Part shown: in pieces, positions 50,726 through 62,197 of the stretch | Layout of the letters: every line of letters begins with the position of its first letter | Numbering within the stretch: the stretch's first letter is position 1 | Assembly (NCBI GenBank): GCA_947095535.1 | Contig: OX352773.1 | Span: 156,525,271 to 156,589,270, forward strand | Direction of reading: 5' to 3' | DNA: 64,000 nucleotides | Origin: Poecilobothrus nobilitatus | Lineage: Eukaryota; Arthropoda; Insecta; Diptera; Dolichopodidae | The notes under the pieces: generated by a model | Told to the model about the DNA's origin: nothing | Databases searched by the model: none | Seen by the model: the letters and a program-made list of their open reading frames with translations, nothing else | Made by a program: the position numbers and the translations under genes

Positions 50726-50974
50726 AATATTACAAACATTTGTTTTATATTAGTTTTGAAATTAATTCAATCATGTAGTACCTATCTTGTGGTAACGCCA
50801 TCTCTTCTAGTATTAGGTTTGTTCTTTGACTTTGACTGTGGCTGTGTCTGAAGTTAACCAAGACAAGCTAATTTTTCTTCATGTCGATAAGAAATTTAAA
50901 AATTGTTCGGACATAAATATGCATATGTCATTTAGAAAATTTTAAAGATAAAATCTGATATATGTAGACTTTTG

Positions 50975-51175
50975 TGTTTTTTTTTTTTTTCGCGAGGATA
51001 GGTGACAATCTCGAAAAACACAAATTTTATCTACGCTCAAAATCTCTTTGCAAGTGTTGGAATTTAACCAACTCAACGCCATCTTCCTTTTAAACCAAAA
51101 ATTAGGTTAGAACCTGTGGTGCAATTTACTGTTTGGTTTGCGGATTGGTAAAATAGAAATAAATGGATAGGAATG
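50975..51175 (-). repeat. Family D copy D8 (old, diverged)
   Basis: T run at about 50976-50990, 'cgaggataggtgacaatctc', 'aaaacacaaatttt', 'taaccaactcaacgccatc' and 'ttttaaaccaaaaattagg' follow the order of D5 and D6 with many changes. Confidence 0.4.
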
Positions 51176-51940
51176 AAGGAAATTGAAAAATGTAGCAAGT
51201 TATTGGATATTGAGAGGATTATTTAGATGTTTACTTACAAAGATGTTAACTTACTTCCAATGATGAATTAACAGCATAAAAAGGATAATATTATTCAAAA
51301 CACAATTTTCATTTAAAATTTTTAAATAAAAGAAAACATTTTGTCAATTCGAATTAATTAAACTCTGGCATACAATTTTCAAGATACAATCATAAGATTG
51401 AATTGAAGCAAGAAAAAAAAATAGAAAAATATTATAATTTATTTGTATTTAATGTCAAATTATTCTAAAAAAAATTTTATAAAATCCTAATAGCTATAAT
51501 ATGTATTGAATTAAATTAAAATTATAAGGTAAAGTAAAACTTGGTTCAAGAATAATAGGTATTATTTTAAAAAAAGTCTAATTAGCTTGGGAATAAATTA
51601 AATTTCTTCATATAATTATTCATTTGCATAAAATATATTATTCCAGATACATAATATTTAGTTTGTGAAAACATAGCTATCAATTGATGAATTAATCTTG
51701 CTTAATGTCTTACCAACATATTAGATCATAAATTTTTGAACAGATATTTTATTTGTAAAAAAAGTTATATACCTTACCTATTTGCAATTGCTACAAAATA
51801 TTTTTAGAATTTCCAAAAATTTAAATTTTTAGTGGATAACATAAATTTTCAAATAGAAAAAAAATTAATGAATTTCTCATAGTCGAACATTATGGGAAAA
51901 TTCTATAAAAAGCAATTAAAAGTTGGTACCCACATTAATA
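51176..51940. other. AT-rich stretch, no gene seen
   Basis: Nothing recognised on either strand. Confidence 0.5.
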
Positions 51941-52139
51941 TTCTTCAAAACATACTTTCCAATGTTCCATCTAATTTTTACTTCAAAATGTTCTCAATCA
52001 TGATATCCTTTCTAAAACATTTGCTATAATTCGAATGCATTCTTCAAATCATACTTTCCAATATTCTTTCTGAATTTAACCTTAATGTTCTCCACTCTAA
52101 TATCATTTCTAAATCATTTTCTATAACCCTAATACATGC
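51941..52139. repeat. Diverged tandem duplication, 99-bp unit x2
   Basis: ttcttcaaaacatactttcc (51941) and ttcttcaaatcatactttcc (52040) start two units that agree along their length ('aatgttctc', 'atatc.tttctaaa.cat', 'ctataa'). Confidence 0.75.
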
Positions 52140-52744
52140 GTAAAAAAGGTCGCAGTTAATGTTGTGTGTAAACCATTACGAAGTAGGATATTGTTAAGTT
52201 GCTTAATTAAAGTTTAATCTTTTAAAATTACCACCAGCTGCCTTCTAAATTTCTTTTTAATATAGAGAAAAATTTTTTTTTAATATAGATATTGTCTTCT
52301 AGAGCAATTTTCAATAACTTTAGCAATGCTACTGTGATACTACTACTGTGCGGAAATGTCAATATACCATAATATACAAAATATTAGTATCCAATTACTA
52401 GGTACTAAAAAATATATTTGAAAATCACCCAAAACATAAAACAACTAGATAAATCCGGTGTAGCATTCGGCAGTCTGGTAATCTAGAAATAATATTGGTT
52501 TTTTGTCAATTAACTTTTTAATGACTGAACTTCTTTCTGTTCTAATATATTTTTTATTTATCTTAAACGTTTTTTTGAGAACTATGTCCCCTTCACCAGT
52601 AAGTTGAAATTGAAGTTAATTCCTAACTTTTTACAATAAGAATAAAGATAAATTTAAATAAACGTAAAAACGCTTACAACACTAAGAAACGATAACAACA
52701 CTAAAAAAATTAAAAAAAAAAAAAAAAAATCAAATTCTTTCAAA
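52140..52744. other. AT-rich stretch, no gene seen
   Basis: Nothing recognised on either strand. Confidence 0.5.
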
Positions 52745-52915
52745 TGAAAATGTTTACTTAAATAAATAAAAATGTCTACTAATTGAATACTTAAGGAAAC
52801 CTGTATGTTATGTCCATGCATACAGTTAGTATTAATTTTAGAATTGGAATCAAAATCAGAGTGACTTGTAACAGTTTTAAGTTTATAGAATATTGCTCAG
52901 TTTGTCAGAATTCAA
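52745..52915 (+). repeat. Relative of the foldback element's central block
   Basis: 'atgtccatgcatacagtta', 'attttagaattggaatcaaa' and 'agagtgacttgtaacag' parallel 'tgcgttggcatcag', 'attttagagttggtttcaaa' and 'cagggttacagctt' at 36800-36940. Confidence 0.4.
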
Positions 52916-53199
52916 AATGTAGGAGGCAAGAATATTAAGACGTAAAACAGAAAACATTTAAACAAAGTATTTGCCTTATTGTCTACTGATCTTTTAAAAA
53001 AAAAAAAAACATTATTTGTAAATATATAATAAATAATAAACATGGCTTGGGTCATAGGGTCTGGCTGTAAAGATAAATCTCTATCCAACTACGGAACAAC
53101 AAAAATTTACTATAACACAGTTTGCTTTTAAAATTGAAGGTGATATTTATTTATTTTTTTTTAAATTTTTTTTGTTTTATCAGCTATCATTAGCTATGT

Positions 53200-53295
53200 T
53201 CTAAATCATGCGCTCTATTGTCATGTGCTTTATTGTACAGCAGTGATATGTCATGCCAACCAATCATGTGCTCTATTGTCCAACAGTGATATGCA
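53200..53295. repeat. Local imperfect direct repeats
   Basis: 'aatcatgcgctctattgtc' / 'aatcatgtgctctattgtcc' and 'acagcagtgatatg' / 'caacagtgatatg' form two tandem versions of a unit of about 65 bp. Confidence 0.65.
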
Positions 53296-55087
53296 GCATC
53301 TAATAATAATAATAACTCTGAAAAATTATAAATAAAAAATTATCTATCATATTGATGGACTACTGCTTTTAATGTATAATGTATACTGTATTGGGACAAT
53401 ATTTTATCACGGATTGTTAAATTTACAGAAAAAAAAATTATATTCATTTACTTATCGATCTCATTACATTATAAACAATATTTTATTTTATAATTTTTAT
53501 GGCTTTTCAAAATAAATCTTATCCAATAAAAACTTTCATTTATTACAATACCCCTATATTAATGTGAGTACACTGGTGACAAAGTAATTTGAGCTAGAAT
53601 AGAAACTTTAATCTAGAAGCATTAATAAAAATTAGATAAACAGTAATCACAAACGATTTGTCTCTAAAAATTATATCTTCTAACTAAGGGTAATGAACTT
53701 CATTATTAGACATTAGACTTTAGACATTTTATTTTACTACTGAACAGATTAAACCCGATTAAATGAAAGCTTAAACAAAAACATTACCCTCAAATCATTG
53801 AAAGCTTAGGTTTATGGAAAGTTCAAATTGACGTATAAATATTATTATTAGATGTTAAAACTGTTTTTTCCAAATATTTTGAATCTGAGCATTAGACTGA
53901 ATATGACTAAAGATCAAAATAAGGTGAAAACAAAAATACTGTTATAATATTATTTTGATTAATAGTATCACACAACACAACACAATATAAACAGAGTTAA
54001 TTACTTTGTACGTTTTATTGTATAATAATAGAATTGATTCTTTATAATAAAGTTTACAACTCTTCCCAGGAGTAAATCAATTTTTAAAACTAAAATTTTG
54101 AAGATAATACTTCAATATACAGAGTGTCAAATAGGGGTTTTAAGTACCCCATAAATAAAGTCCCATGAAGTTAAGATTTAAAATATTGATAATATGTGTT
54201 ATGGATCATCTCTTTTTCACTATCAAATCTTAATTAATATATAATAGATAGGTATTTTATTATCAATTCAGATTAAGATCTTACTTAAAATAAAAAAAGT
54301 CAAACCAATAATCAAATCTAAACTAAGAAATAAACTGTAATCAAAAAAGAAAAGAATTTTTTTTTTCTTTTAAGGATTAGCTGGTATACAATTTGAATCC
54401 TCAATGATGAACAATATATTTTATGTCAAAGAAAAAACAGAATTTTTGATTAGGTGTATAATAAAAAAGAAATAATAAAGGCATTAGATATAATGAAATC
54501 CTAGCAACAGAAAATAATAACAAACAATAAAATATAAGCAAATAATAGATACAGATATTATAATGAAACAAATGAAAAATTTCTTTTACTTCGTTCAATG
54601 TTGCTAATAATACTGAAATTGATGATTATAATGAAATTTGTTTTTTTTTTATTTTTAATTCTCTGTTTTTCTTTTAATGATTTTTTTTTTTTTTTGTTTT
54701 TTTGATTTTCTTTGTAAATCTTCTTATGCTTTTAAAAAAACCCTCATAAATAATACGAGTAAATATAAATAAGAATAAGAAAAAAAAAAAAAAAAATACT
54801 AAATATTAACTTATTACGAAAATTTTTTTTCTCTCATATTGTTTTTCTTTATTTTCTTTCCATTGCTATATTGGCATCCATAGAATCATATCATACAATT
54901 ATTAAAGGGATTCAAAATTTTGTATAGGTACATATAGTTCAATTTTAATATTTTTTTCAATTCTAGATTGTTCTTTCATTAAAGAGTAGGAGTGATATTT
55001 TTTATTATTTCCTTCAATAGAAAAATAGCTGTTTAGTAAAGTTCCTAATATTATCAAAGATGAAAGTAGGTGTAAAACAAACCACAA
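53296..55087. other. AT-rich stretch, no gene seen
   Basis: Nothing recognised on either strand apart from A/T runs. Confidence 0.5.
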
Positions 55088-55330
55088 CGAAAATCAACGG
55101 TTTTTAAAAGCGTACAATTTAAAAAATATCAGTAAAATTTGAATTGAAGAAACCTAATAGCTCTTAAATAGAGAGAAGTACAAAAAAATTGTTTGACGTA
55201 AATTATGCCAATTCTTTCTTTACTTAAAATTTTCAGGCTCCAAAATTTTTACGGAGATATGAAGGGAGCAAAATTTTGTTTTAAAATTTGAAACAAAATA
55301 AAAATTAACCTAAATTTAAATACTAATTTA
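55088..55330 (+). repeat. Family C fragment C6a
   Basis: 'aacggtttttaaaagcgtac', 'agctcttaaatagagagaag' and 'aattttcaggctcc' match the left half of C2. Confidence 0.5.
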
Positions 55331-55589
55331 AAAAAAAAAAAAATGTGTAATAGTGATGCTGATTGATGAAGATAAAAATTCCCGTGAAGGTCAAAACTTC
55401 AAAGTTCATTATACCTATCGATTTTTTTTAAAGTTAGTTATGTCGTACCACATCCATATGATTTTCAATTTAAATTTTTTTAATATATTTAATATTATTC
55501 TTATTTAAATATTCCAATTGATGATAAATGACAATATCATGAATCCTATTGTAACTGAAACCAATAAATGTACTGACCAAGCTATACTC

Positions 55590-55655
55590 AAAAAATCACA
55601 AACAAGGCATGCAAGGTCAACTAAATGGATTCCTAACAATTTTGGTGAAATTTAA
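55590..55655 (+). pseudogene. Possible piggyBac-like transposase scrap
   Basis: The plus strand reads ARSTKWIPNNFGEI before stops. A 'R..KW....EI..F.G' block occurs in the N-terminal part of piggyBac-type transposases. A nearby frame gives RFDVAHACRKTGYEFCLSII, which I cannot place. The segment is too short for a firm call. Confidence 0.2.
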
Positions 55656-56034
55656 AACTTTTAGGTTTGATGTTGCGCATGCTTGTCGTAAAACTGGATA
55701 TGAATTTTGTTTGTCAATCATTTTTGCACCAGATTTAGCAGACGATTCTTAGAAAACAAAACTCATAACGTGACACGAATGATACATAATATCTGAAGTA
55801 AGAAAATACCGTCAATCATATTTGAATGATGTGGTCCCATATGAAACTCAAGTTTCACTCAAATATAAATGATGAGATATGCAAAGTCTTAAAGAACCCC
55901 GTAATTAATTTGAGGTTGGGTTAAAATAACCTCAACTTCTTTTCGAAGTTCTTTTATTTTATAATAAAAAGTTGAGTTTGAGATCTACCATCAATTTTAT
56001 ATCAACCAGAAAAACGGACACTGACGAGTTAATA

Positions 56035-56285
56035 TAAAAGCATATAATTGGGGCTTTTAAAAATGTGAGACTCCGTAACCGCTGCGACTACATGGAAAAG
56101 TTGTTCTACAACGTTAATTTTTTTAGAAGACTTATTCATGGTTAAAATTTAAAGTTTCATTACACTATCTTAATTGATGTAGAAGTTTTATAAACCCACG
56201 AATGGAGGGACGGAGTCAGTGAAACAAATAACCAAGTTCTTTAATTTTTTTAAAAAAGGAAACATTTTTTTTTTAATTATCCAAA
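56035..56285 (+). repeat. Family C fragment C6b
   Basis: 'actccgtaaccgctgcgacta', 'gttaaaatttaaagtttcat', 'gatgtagaagttttataaac' and 'ggagggacggag' match the right half of C2 and C4. Confidence 0.55.
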
Positions 56286-56600
56286 AAAAATCGTAACCAA
56301 GATAAAAGCTTCCGATTTTTAAATCATTTTAAGTATGATAATATAATGTTGAAGCATTAACTTTTGGGTTTTCCTTTTTTACAAATTCTGACAGGTATCC
56401 TGGTAAGATATAGAAAATTTTCCATTTCCATAAAGTTTTTATAAGTTAAGTATGTAATTTTTGAATATACAAAAAAATTTTATGACACCTTTAAGGTTTT
56501 ACACAATTTTAAAATTAAAGATTTAAGATATTCTAAGCGAAAGTAATGAAGATAGTGCTTGCGTCAAAGACTCCGTAACCGCTGCGACTACATGGAAAAG
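56068..56600. repeat. 33-bp perfect direct repeat, 500-bp spacing
   Basis: 56068-56100 and 56568-56600 are identical over 33 bp (agactccgtaaccgctgcga...tggaaaag), while the bases on either side differ. The first copy is in its expected family C context; the second is not. Confidence 0.9.
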
Positions 56601-57213
56601 AGTTCATTCAAAGAGTATGAAATGTTTGTACATATCGACTGTACAAACAAGTGCTTAGAGTTATTATGAAAAAAACTAATCGAAATATCACGTCTATTAA
56701 TTACGGTGAAATAATGATTATTATATAGCGTTACTCTAATGATGTCATATAATAGATACACCTCGTGTTATTAGACTGAACGGTATATATACGGCATGAA
56801 TTTTTGTCGATATTCTGGTAAGATGATTCTTTTCTGAATCTTTTGATTGAGATTTTGATACACTTTGTTAATCTTCAATATTATAATGAATTTTAAACAT
56901 TATTAGGTTTAAGATCAGTAAAAAATAATTTGCTTACAAGAAGTTATCTATCTCTAAATATTACATCGTTGAGACATTCGTTTAATCAATATTTTTAAAT
57001 GTAGTTAAATATTTTGAAGCCTCAAAATTTAACAAGAGTTAAGTATTAAATATATCTAATACTACCAACGCTAGTTCATTTTATGTGAGTATTCATCTAT
57101 TCATTAGTTTTAATTGCAATAAATAAAATGGTACCAAATAGTTTCAAAAGTTGCGAGGATTTATCATTTTAGCTTTTTTTTTCCCCTTTATAGATTTTTT
57201 TTCTTTAGTGCAT
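56601..57213. other. AT-rich stretch, no gene seen
   Basis: Nothing recognised on either strand. Confidence 0.5.
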
Positions 57214-57388
57214 TTCCCTGCCTCATAAATGTGACAAGGAAATTACAGGACCAATCCTTTTCAAGCGTGGCTGTAAATATCATAAGGGGGAATTATTCTT
57301 ACGACGCGTGTGGGATTTGAACCAACAATTCCTCGATGTTTTTAGAGCGTATTTTATACACTGTTACCCACTAGGCCACCGAGGCCCC
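57214..57388 (-). repeat. Family E tRNA-derived SINE, copy E3
   Basis: B box changed by one base (plus ggatttgaacc, 57313-57323). The A-box region ('cccactaggccaccga') and body 'cataagggggaattattc' are kept. It ends at 'cctcataaatgtgacaagg' preceded by T-rich sequence. Confidence 0.8.
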
Positions 57389-58368
57389 TTTATAGTTTAT
57401 TCTACTTAAAAATAAAATAAACCTTTATAATTTTTAAACAACAATTAATATTAACTCTCTTTCATCCCATTAGGTTACAGGGCGTATAGTACTAATGTAC
57501 TATTTGGATAAGAGAAAGTTACGGTTGGAAAATAAAAATTGTTTTTAGATTGTTAGTAGCAAATTATGAATGAAATTTCTAATATTCATCCTAAAATTTA
57601 CTCTTTGTTACATAGTTTAGGGTTCATCTTGGAATTTAAAGTACGAGGAAATGGACAGCAGAAGTTATCCTTGTCATTTTTATATCCTAATAAACGAAAG
57701 ACAAATTAAACAGTGGGAAATTTTGAGGTGATATTATTGGGATCGTTTAGAAATTTCTTTGTATTTTGCTTTATAGAGAAATTCTCATGACATTTTGAAC
57801 TTTCGATAAAGTATTGTACTCCTTTGATCTTATATAATCTAAACATTTTTATAAATATATTGATAGTTTGATTATGTTTAATATTGAAGGTACTTTCTAC
57901 AACCTTTGTCAATACATCTTAACTACTGAGTTTCATATACCCTATTTCAATTCTAAAGGCAAGTTCTCAAAAAAAACTTTTAATATCAAATTATAAAGTA
58001 GAGTCTGCAATAGATAAATGAAATAAAAAACTTTAAAATAAAAATTAGAGTTTAAACTTCATATTTATTTAGTAAATAAATTTATATAATTATTTAGTAT
58101 GCAAATAAATATATACATATGTTTAACATATTTAATTTAGTAATAAATATTTTATAAGATTAATAATAAAATTTAAAAAAAAAAAATTATTCTAAATATC
58201 TAAATTTAAATTCAAAAAATTTAAAAATAATTTAAAAATTTCGAAAACTATGCTCAACAACATAAATTATATAATTGTAATATGTAGGTATTTAAATTAT
58301 ATAGTATTTATCTCTTTTTACGGATATTGATCACACAGAACAGAATTCTGCATATCGTACAGAATATC
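57389..58368. other. AT-rich stretch, no gene seen
   Basis: The open frame at 57706-57912 (-) is Lys/Asn/Ile-rich and unsupported. The hairpin atagtactaatgtactat lies near 57488. Nothing else noted. Confidence 0.5.
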
Positions 58369-58489
58369 TCATTTGACACAACAATCCCATAACTTGAATA
58401 CTTTTAAAATTTTGCCATCTGGGATAAAGATTTCTACACCATTATTATCGGAATCTGCTGTATAACGTTGATCGTCAACTGCAACACCA
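58369..58489 (-). CDS. Exon with an NHL-repeat-like block (partial gene)
   Basis: After an acceptor (ttatgtatattgcag, boundary 58490/58489) the minus strand reads GVAVDDQRYTADSDNNGVEI then FIPDGKILKVFKLWDCCVK and a TGA at 58369-58371. 'GVAVD...ADS.NN.V.IF.PDGK.L..F' is the pattern of one NHL repeat, a beta-propeller blade found for example in TRIM-NHL proteins, where the propeller binds RNA or protein partners. The first base completes a codon split with the candidate exon at 58784-58821 (AG|T, Ser). The frame may truly end at the TGA, or splice earlier at the GT in AAAAGTATTC. One repeat cannot make a propeller, so more exons, or decay, are expected. The gene is not identified. Confidence 0.45.
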
Positions 58490-58783
58490 CTGCAATATAC
58501 ATAAAGTCAATATTCCTTGGAAATTTGAATGAATTTGAATTTGAATCTTAGTTCCAAATGTAGATAAAGCTCCGCCATACATAAAGAATAGCTAGAAAAG
58601 AAATTCTAAGAAATATGTTGTAATATTTTGTAGTCCTCGCAGTGCAGTCTGTCGTTAGAATCCTTTTAAAAATTTTTCTTAACATTCCAATGCTTAAAAT
58701 AATAATTGTATCTGCAAAAAAGCATTAAAAAGTATTTGTTAAGTTTTGACGAAATGCTCACATTTTTTGTTATATAAAATTAC

Positions 58784-58821
58784 CTATCTGCATTGTCCAA
58801 TTCTTTTGACAACAACACCTG
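58784..58821 (-). CDS. Candidate 38-bp exon upstream of the NHL-like exon
   Basis: The frame QVLLSKELDNAD lies between an acceptor (aatttcattgatcag, boundary 58822/58821) and a good donor (GATAG followed by gtaatt, boundary 58784/58783). It ends with two bases (AG) that join in phase to the T at the start of the exon at 58489. Small size and the AT-rich setting keep confidence low, but the two boundaries and the phase agree. Confidence 0.35.
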
Positions 58822-59135
58822 CTGATCAATGAAATTAATCATGAGCAAATGTTATCAGTTTGATCTCCTAGCCAACCAATTGAAATAGTTGTTACAAATA
58901 TAACCTTTTAGGGCAGATATAATCTGTCTCTCCTGTTATTCCTCTTACACTATCGTTACATCATTATTAAATAAACTATATCAATTTCATTGATGTAATG
59001 GTAAATGTAATTTTAAAAGAAGACTTGCTAATGACATATTCGATAATTATGTTGCCAATGATGTTATTTTATGATAAACTAATCTGCAAATGAACTTAAT
59101 GTTTTAGTACATTTAGCGCTATCATCGGCACATAC
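58822..59135. other. Probable intron sequence
   Basis: No open, phase-compatible exon found here, although the phases of the neighbours (GC| then CAG) imply a missing exon or a different boundary. Confidence 0.35.
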
Positions 59136-59240
59136 GCGTCCAGATGTACTGACTGCTGAATTTCATGTGATTTTAATGCATGTGGTAAACGACGTTTACT
59201 TAATGCTGAACCTTCAGTTGAATGTGATGACGAGCGATGT
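59136..59240 (-). CDS. Exon-like segment, Ser/His/Lys-rich
   Basis: 105 bp between a clear acceptor (attgaacaatttcag, boundary 59241/59240) and a consensus donor (GACGC followed by gtatgt, boundary 59136/59135). It reads HRSSSHSTEGSALSKRRLPH then ALKSHEIQQSVHLDA with no stop. Base composition is visibly less AT-rich than the flanks. Start and end phases are 1 base and 2 bases. A Ser/His/basic stretch like this is typical of a linker, not of a folded domain, and I cannot identify the protein. Same strand as, and about 300 bp upstream of, the NHL-side exon candidates, so all may belong to one gene. Confidence 0.5.
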
Positions 59241-59516
59241 CTGAAATTGTTCAATTTAACTAAGTTAGAAATTTTATTTAAATAATTTTGAAAAAAAAAA
59301 GAAAAGAAAAACCAGAAAATTTTTAGAAAATAATAAGAAAAAAGTAACAAAAAACCAAGAGAAAGTGCTTTTTTTTTTGAAAGACTTTTTCAAAAAAGTA
59401 CATTTCTAAAATTAAAAAGCGTTCCATAATAAGTTTTGGGTGAAGAGCACATACATAAGTGAATAAAATAAATTTATAACAATGTTTTTTAGAAAACATT
59501 GGGAAAATCAAGTTAC

Positions 59517-60080
59517 ACTCTCGTCAATTTATAGGTAACCCTATATTATAAAAAAAAATTTGTTAACCGAAATAAAAATGTAATGTTGGGACTTTGATTT
59601 TTTTGCGATGTCTATCATTAATTAAAATTTCATTGATCAATTTCAAACGGTGTATAATTTTTTGTAAACACCCGGAGAGATAAACAAATAGATAGACGGT
59701 CAGAATTAATCTAATAGGCACATTTTTATTTTTGTGCAATTTAAAAAATCTTAGAATTTTTGCTGTAAGAAGAATTTAAAATAAAACACACTTTTTAAAT
59801 TTTAAGCAATCCTCATAAAATTAAGAAAACCGTTAACACAATATGTAAAACGCAATAATGTTCGATGAAATTAATTTTTTGCATCTTAGCTTCTTAAAAT
59901 TAGTCCAAGTGCGGTGCACCTAAAATTAGGCAAATTTTCAATTTTTTGCTCCTTACAGCTCTCAAGAGAGAAGAAATATTAAAGTTTTTCTCAAGTTACT
60001 GGTATACACTTTTTTAACAATTTTAGCCCTCTAAACATTTTTAGGATATATAAAGGTTAGAACTTATTAGGGTTATGTTA
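59517..60080 (+). repeat. Composite of family A and C fragments
   Basis: The A-type 'ctcgtcaatttataggtaac' / 'aaccctatattat' block comes first. A C-type end follows ('gatagacggtcagaattaat', 'ctaataggcacattttt'), then a C-type left half ('aagaaaaccgttaacac', 'ttgctccttacagctctc'). Pieces are out of normal order, so this is a rearranged cluster. Confidence 0.5.
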
Positions 60081-60117
60081 TAGATCATTTTATCTAATAT
60101 CTATAGAGGGTTTATTG

Positions 60118-60345
60118 CTAGTTGACAAAGCAATATACTCCTAGGTGTAAAGCTTTACAGTTTTCGAATATGTGTCCTGGAGTCTGTCTTCCTCTTTAAG
60201 AATTCTCTTCTACATAATCTGCATGTGTACCATCAATCTCTTTCCCAATTTTTTTTAAGTACCCTTTTAGCCGTCGTGTTCTTATTTTATTTTTACTGGA
60301 TCTTATGATTTTTTCATAATGTTTTTCGGTTACAGTTTTAAAATA
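60118..60345 (-). pseudogene. LINE RNase H-region/C-terminal relic
   Basis: The minus strand reads EKHYEKIIRSSKNKIRT then RRLKGYLKKIGKEIDGTHAD, a stop, and RGRQTPGHIFENCKALHLG to a TAG at 60118-60120. The order 'L.G....L.KIG......C..C...E.T..H....C..L' is that of the zinc-binding tail after RNase H in I/R1-group LINEs. Here the first Cys pair is lost and the 'TPGHIFENCKAL' part is kept. Catalytic RNase H motifs are not present, so only the tail of the element survives. Confidence 0.5.
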
Positions 60346-60612
60346 TTGGTTTTTCAAATTTTGCTGATGAATGAAAATTTTTGCTATTAGATATAATCTT
60401 AATGTTAAATAAAATTGTTGGTTATTTTTGTTTTTAAAGAATAATTATGTTTATTATTTATTGGTTTCAGGGCAAGAATTTATAGAGAATTTCTTGTTTT
60501 TCTAAATTTTTAATTGGAATCCTGAAAAGATTATTGGATAAAGTTCATATCAATATATTTAGAATTTTCAAAGTTGACTGCGAAATGTTTAAAATGTTAA
60601 AGATTTAAAGAG

Positions 60613-62197
60613 AACGAGGAAGAATACAGTTGCCTTTGTCAACTCTTAGATACCTGTACGAACCGTTAGTATGTTCACAGCCTGTCACTCTGCTCACAAT
60701 ATTATTTTTTTAATATTTTAGTATTTTAAAATAATTTAGGTGAATTTTATAATTTCTAGAACTATGGGTTGTACATATATTCAAACTATATGTTTATATG
60801 TACATTCTTCAAAAGCAGATTCTAACCTTCCACATAACGATTATCAATTCAAAACTTTTTCAAATATTCTACAGTACCATTTAATACTAAGCGGTAAATG
60901 CATATTAAATTTACTTAGTACAAAATAGTAAATATAATTTTAAATATTATATTATATTATATTTAAATATTCCATTGACAGAATAATTTCTTATAAGTAC
61001 AATAAAATACATATATGTATGTAAATACGGCGCTATATAATATACATCTATACTCTTATCATTCATTCACTAGTGACATATACGATATGTAAATAAACAT
61101 GATATTATATAAGTATGTATATATATTAATATCATATAAATAAAAATTCTTCAAGCAACCGTTATGTTGTTTATTTATTTACATTTTTATGTACTACCAT
61201 TATATCCTCAACAATTTCAAATTATCGAGTAAAACAAAATGCAAAAAATTTGTTGAAGAAATTTGTTAGAAAATTTGAAAAATTCAAGTAACACTTTCGT
61301 CAATTATAAAGTAACCCTATATTATTAAAAAAAGTTATTAACAGAAATAAGTGTATAATGTTGAAGCTTTAATTTTTGTGTATTACTTCAAAAAAATTTT
61401 AACAGGTGTTCAAGTTACAGGTGTTTAAAAATAGGAAATTTTCAGTTTTTGACCCCTTACAGCTCCTAAACGAGGGGGGATACAAAAAAAATTTCTTAAT
61501 GACTCATACTTATTTTTAAAGATCTAACTTCTGTCAAAATTTCAAGTTTCCAACTTAAACCGTTTAGAAGATAGAAGGGTTGAAGGATTTTGCAAAATTT
61601 GAGTTTCACATAACGGTAAATTAAGACACCGTATGCCACAAATATATATTTATTGTATATATACTTTTAAAGGTAATGAAAGTAGTAATCGTTTGGCGTT
61701 TTCAAAATGAAGATATACCTTATACAACTTGTGCTATAACAATTTAAATATAGAGCTTTTTTGAACCTTTGGGGAGCTGTAGCTCCGTAACGGGTGGGGC
61801 TACAAAAACAAGTTATTCAAAATAAAATTAATATTTTTGTGAGATCTATCAGTAGTTAAAATTTCATAGCTCTATTGCAAAAAAAATGTGGGGATCTAAA
61901 AGTTAGGTGTTCGAGAGCTATCCTAAGGCTTGGTCCAAACTCAACCAAAAAAAATAGGGAACCTACAAATTACTCCAAGAATATTTTGTGTAAATTTCAA
62001 GATTCTAGCTTTCTTAGTTTTTGAGTTAGCGTGCTGACGGACGGACGGACGGACGGACGGACGCACATGGCTCAAAAGTCTTAGAATTTTTTCCTGATCC
62101 GATCCATACCTTTGAAGGTATATCTAGCTCGCTTATTTCGAGGTGTTACAAACGGAGGAGTAATTTTATTATACCCGATCCTATCGTACGGGTATAA
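60613..62197 (-). repeat. Family A full-length copy A3 (1585 bp), inverted relative to A2
   Basis: Opens (plus coordinates) with aacgaggaagaatacagttg, the hairpin region, and 'gtacgaaccgttag'. The GGAC array lies at about 62036-62063, and the copy ends with ttatacccgatcctatcg...gggtataa at 62197. Same length as A2 to the base with the coordinates I use, and nearly the same sequence. The open frame at 60740-60928 lies wholly inside it and is not a gene. Confidence 0.85.

Noticed and set aside
57706..57912. 68-codon open frame (-) as a possible reverse transcriptase piece
   Set aside because: No catalytic or family motif seen; composition fits random AT-rich DNA.
60740..60928. 62-codon open frame (+)
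   Set aside because: Lies entirely inside repeat A3; the matching region in A2 is the same non-coding repeat.
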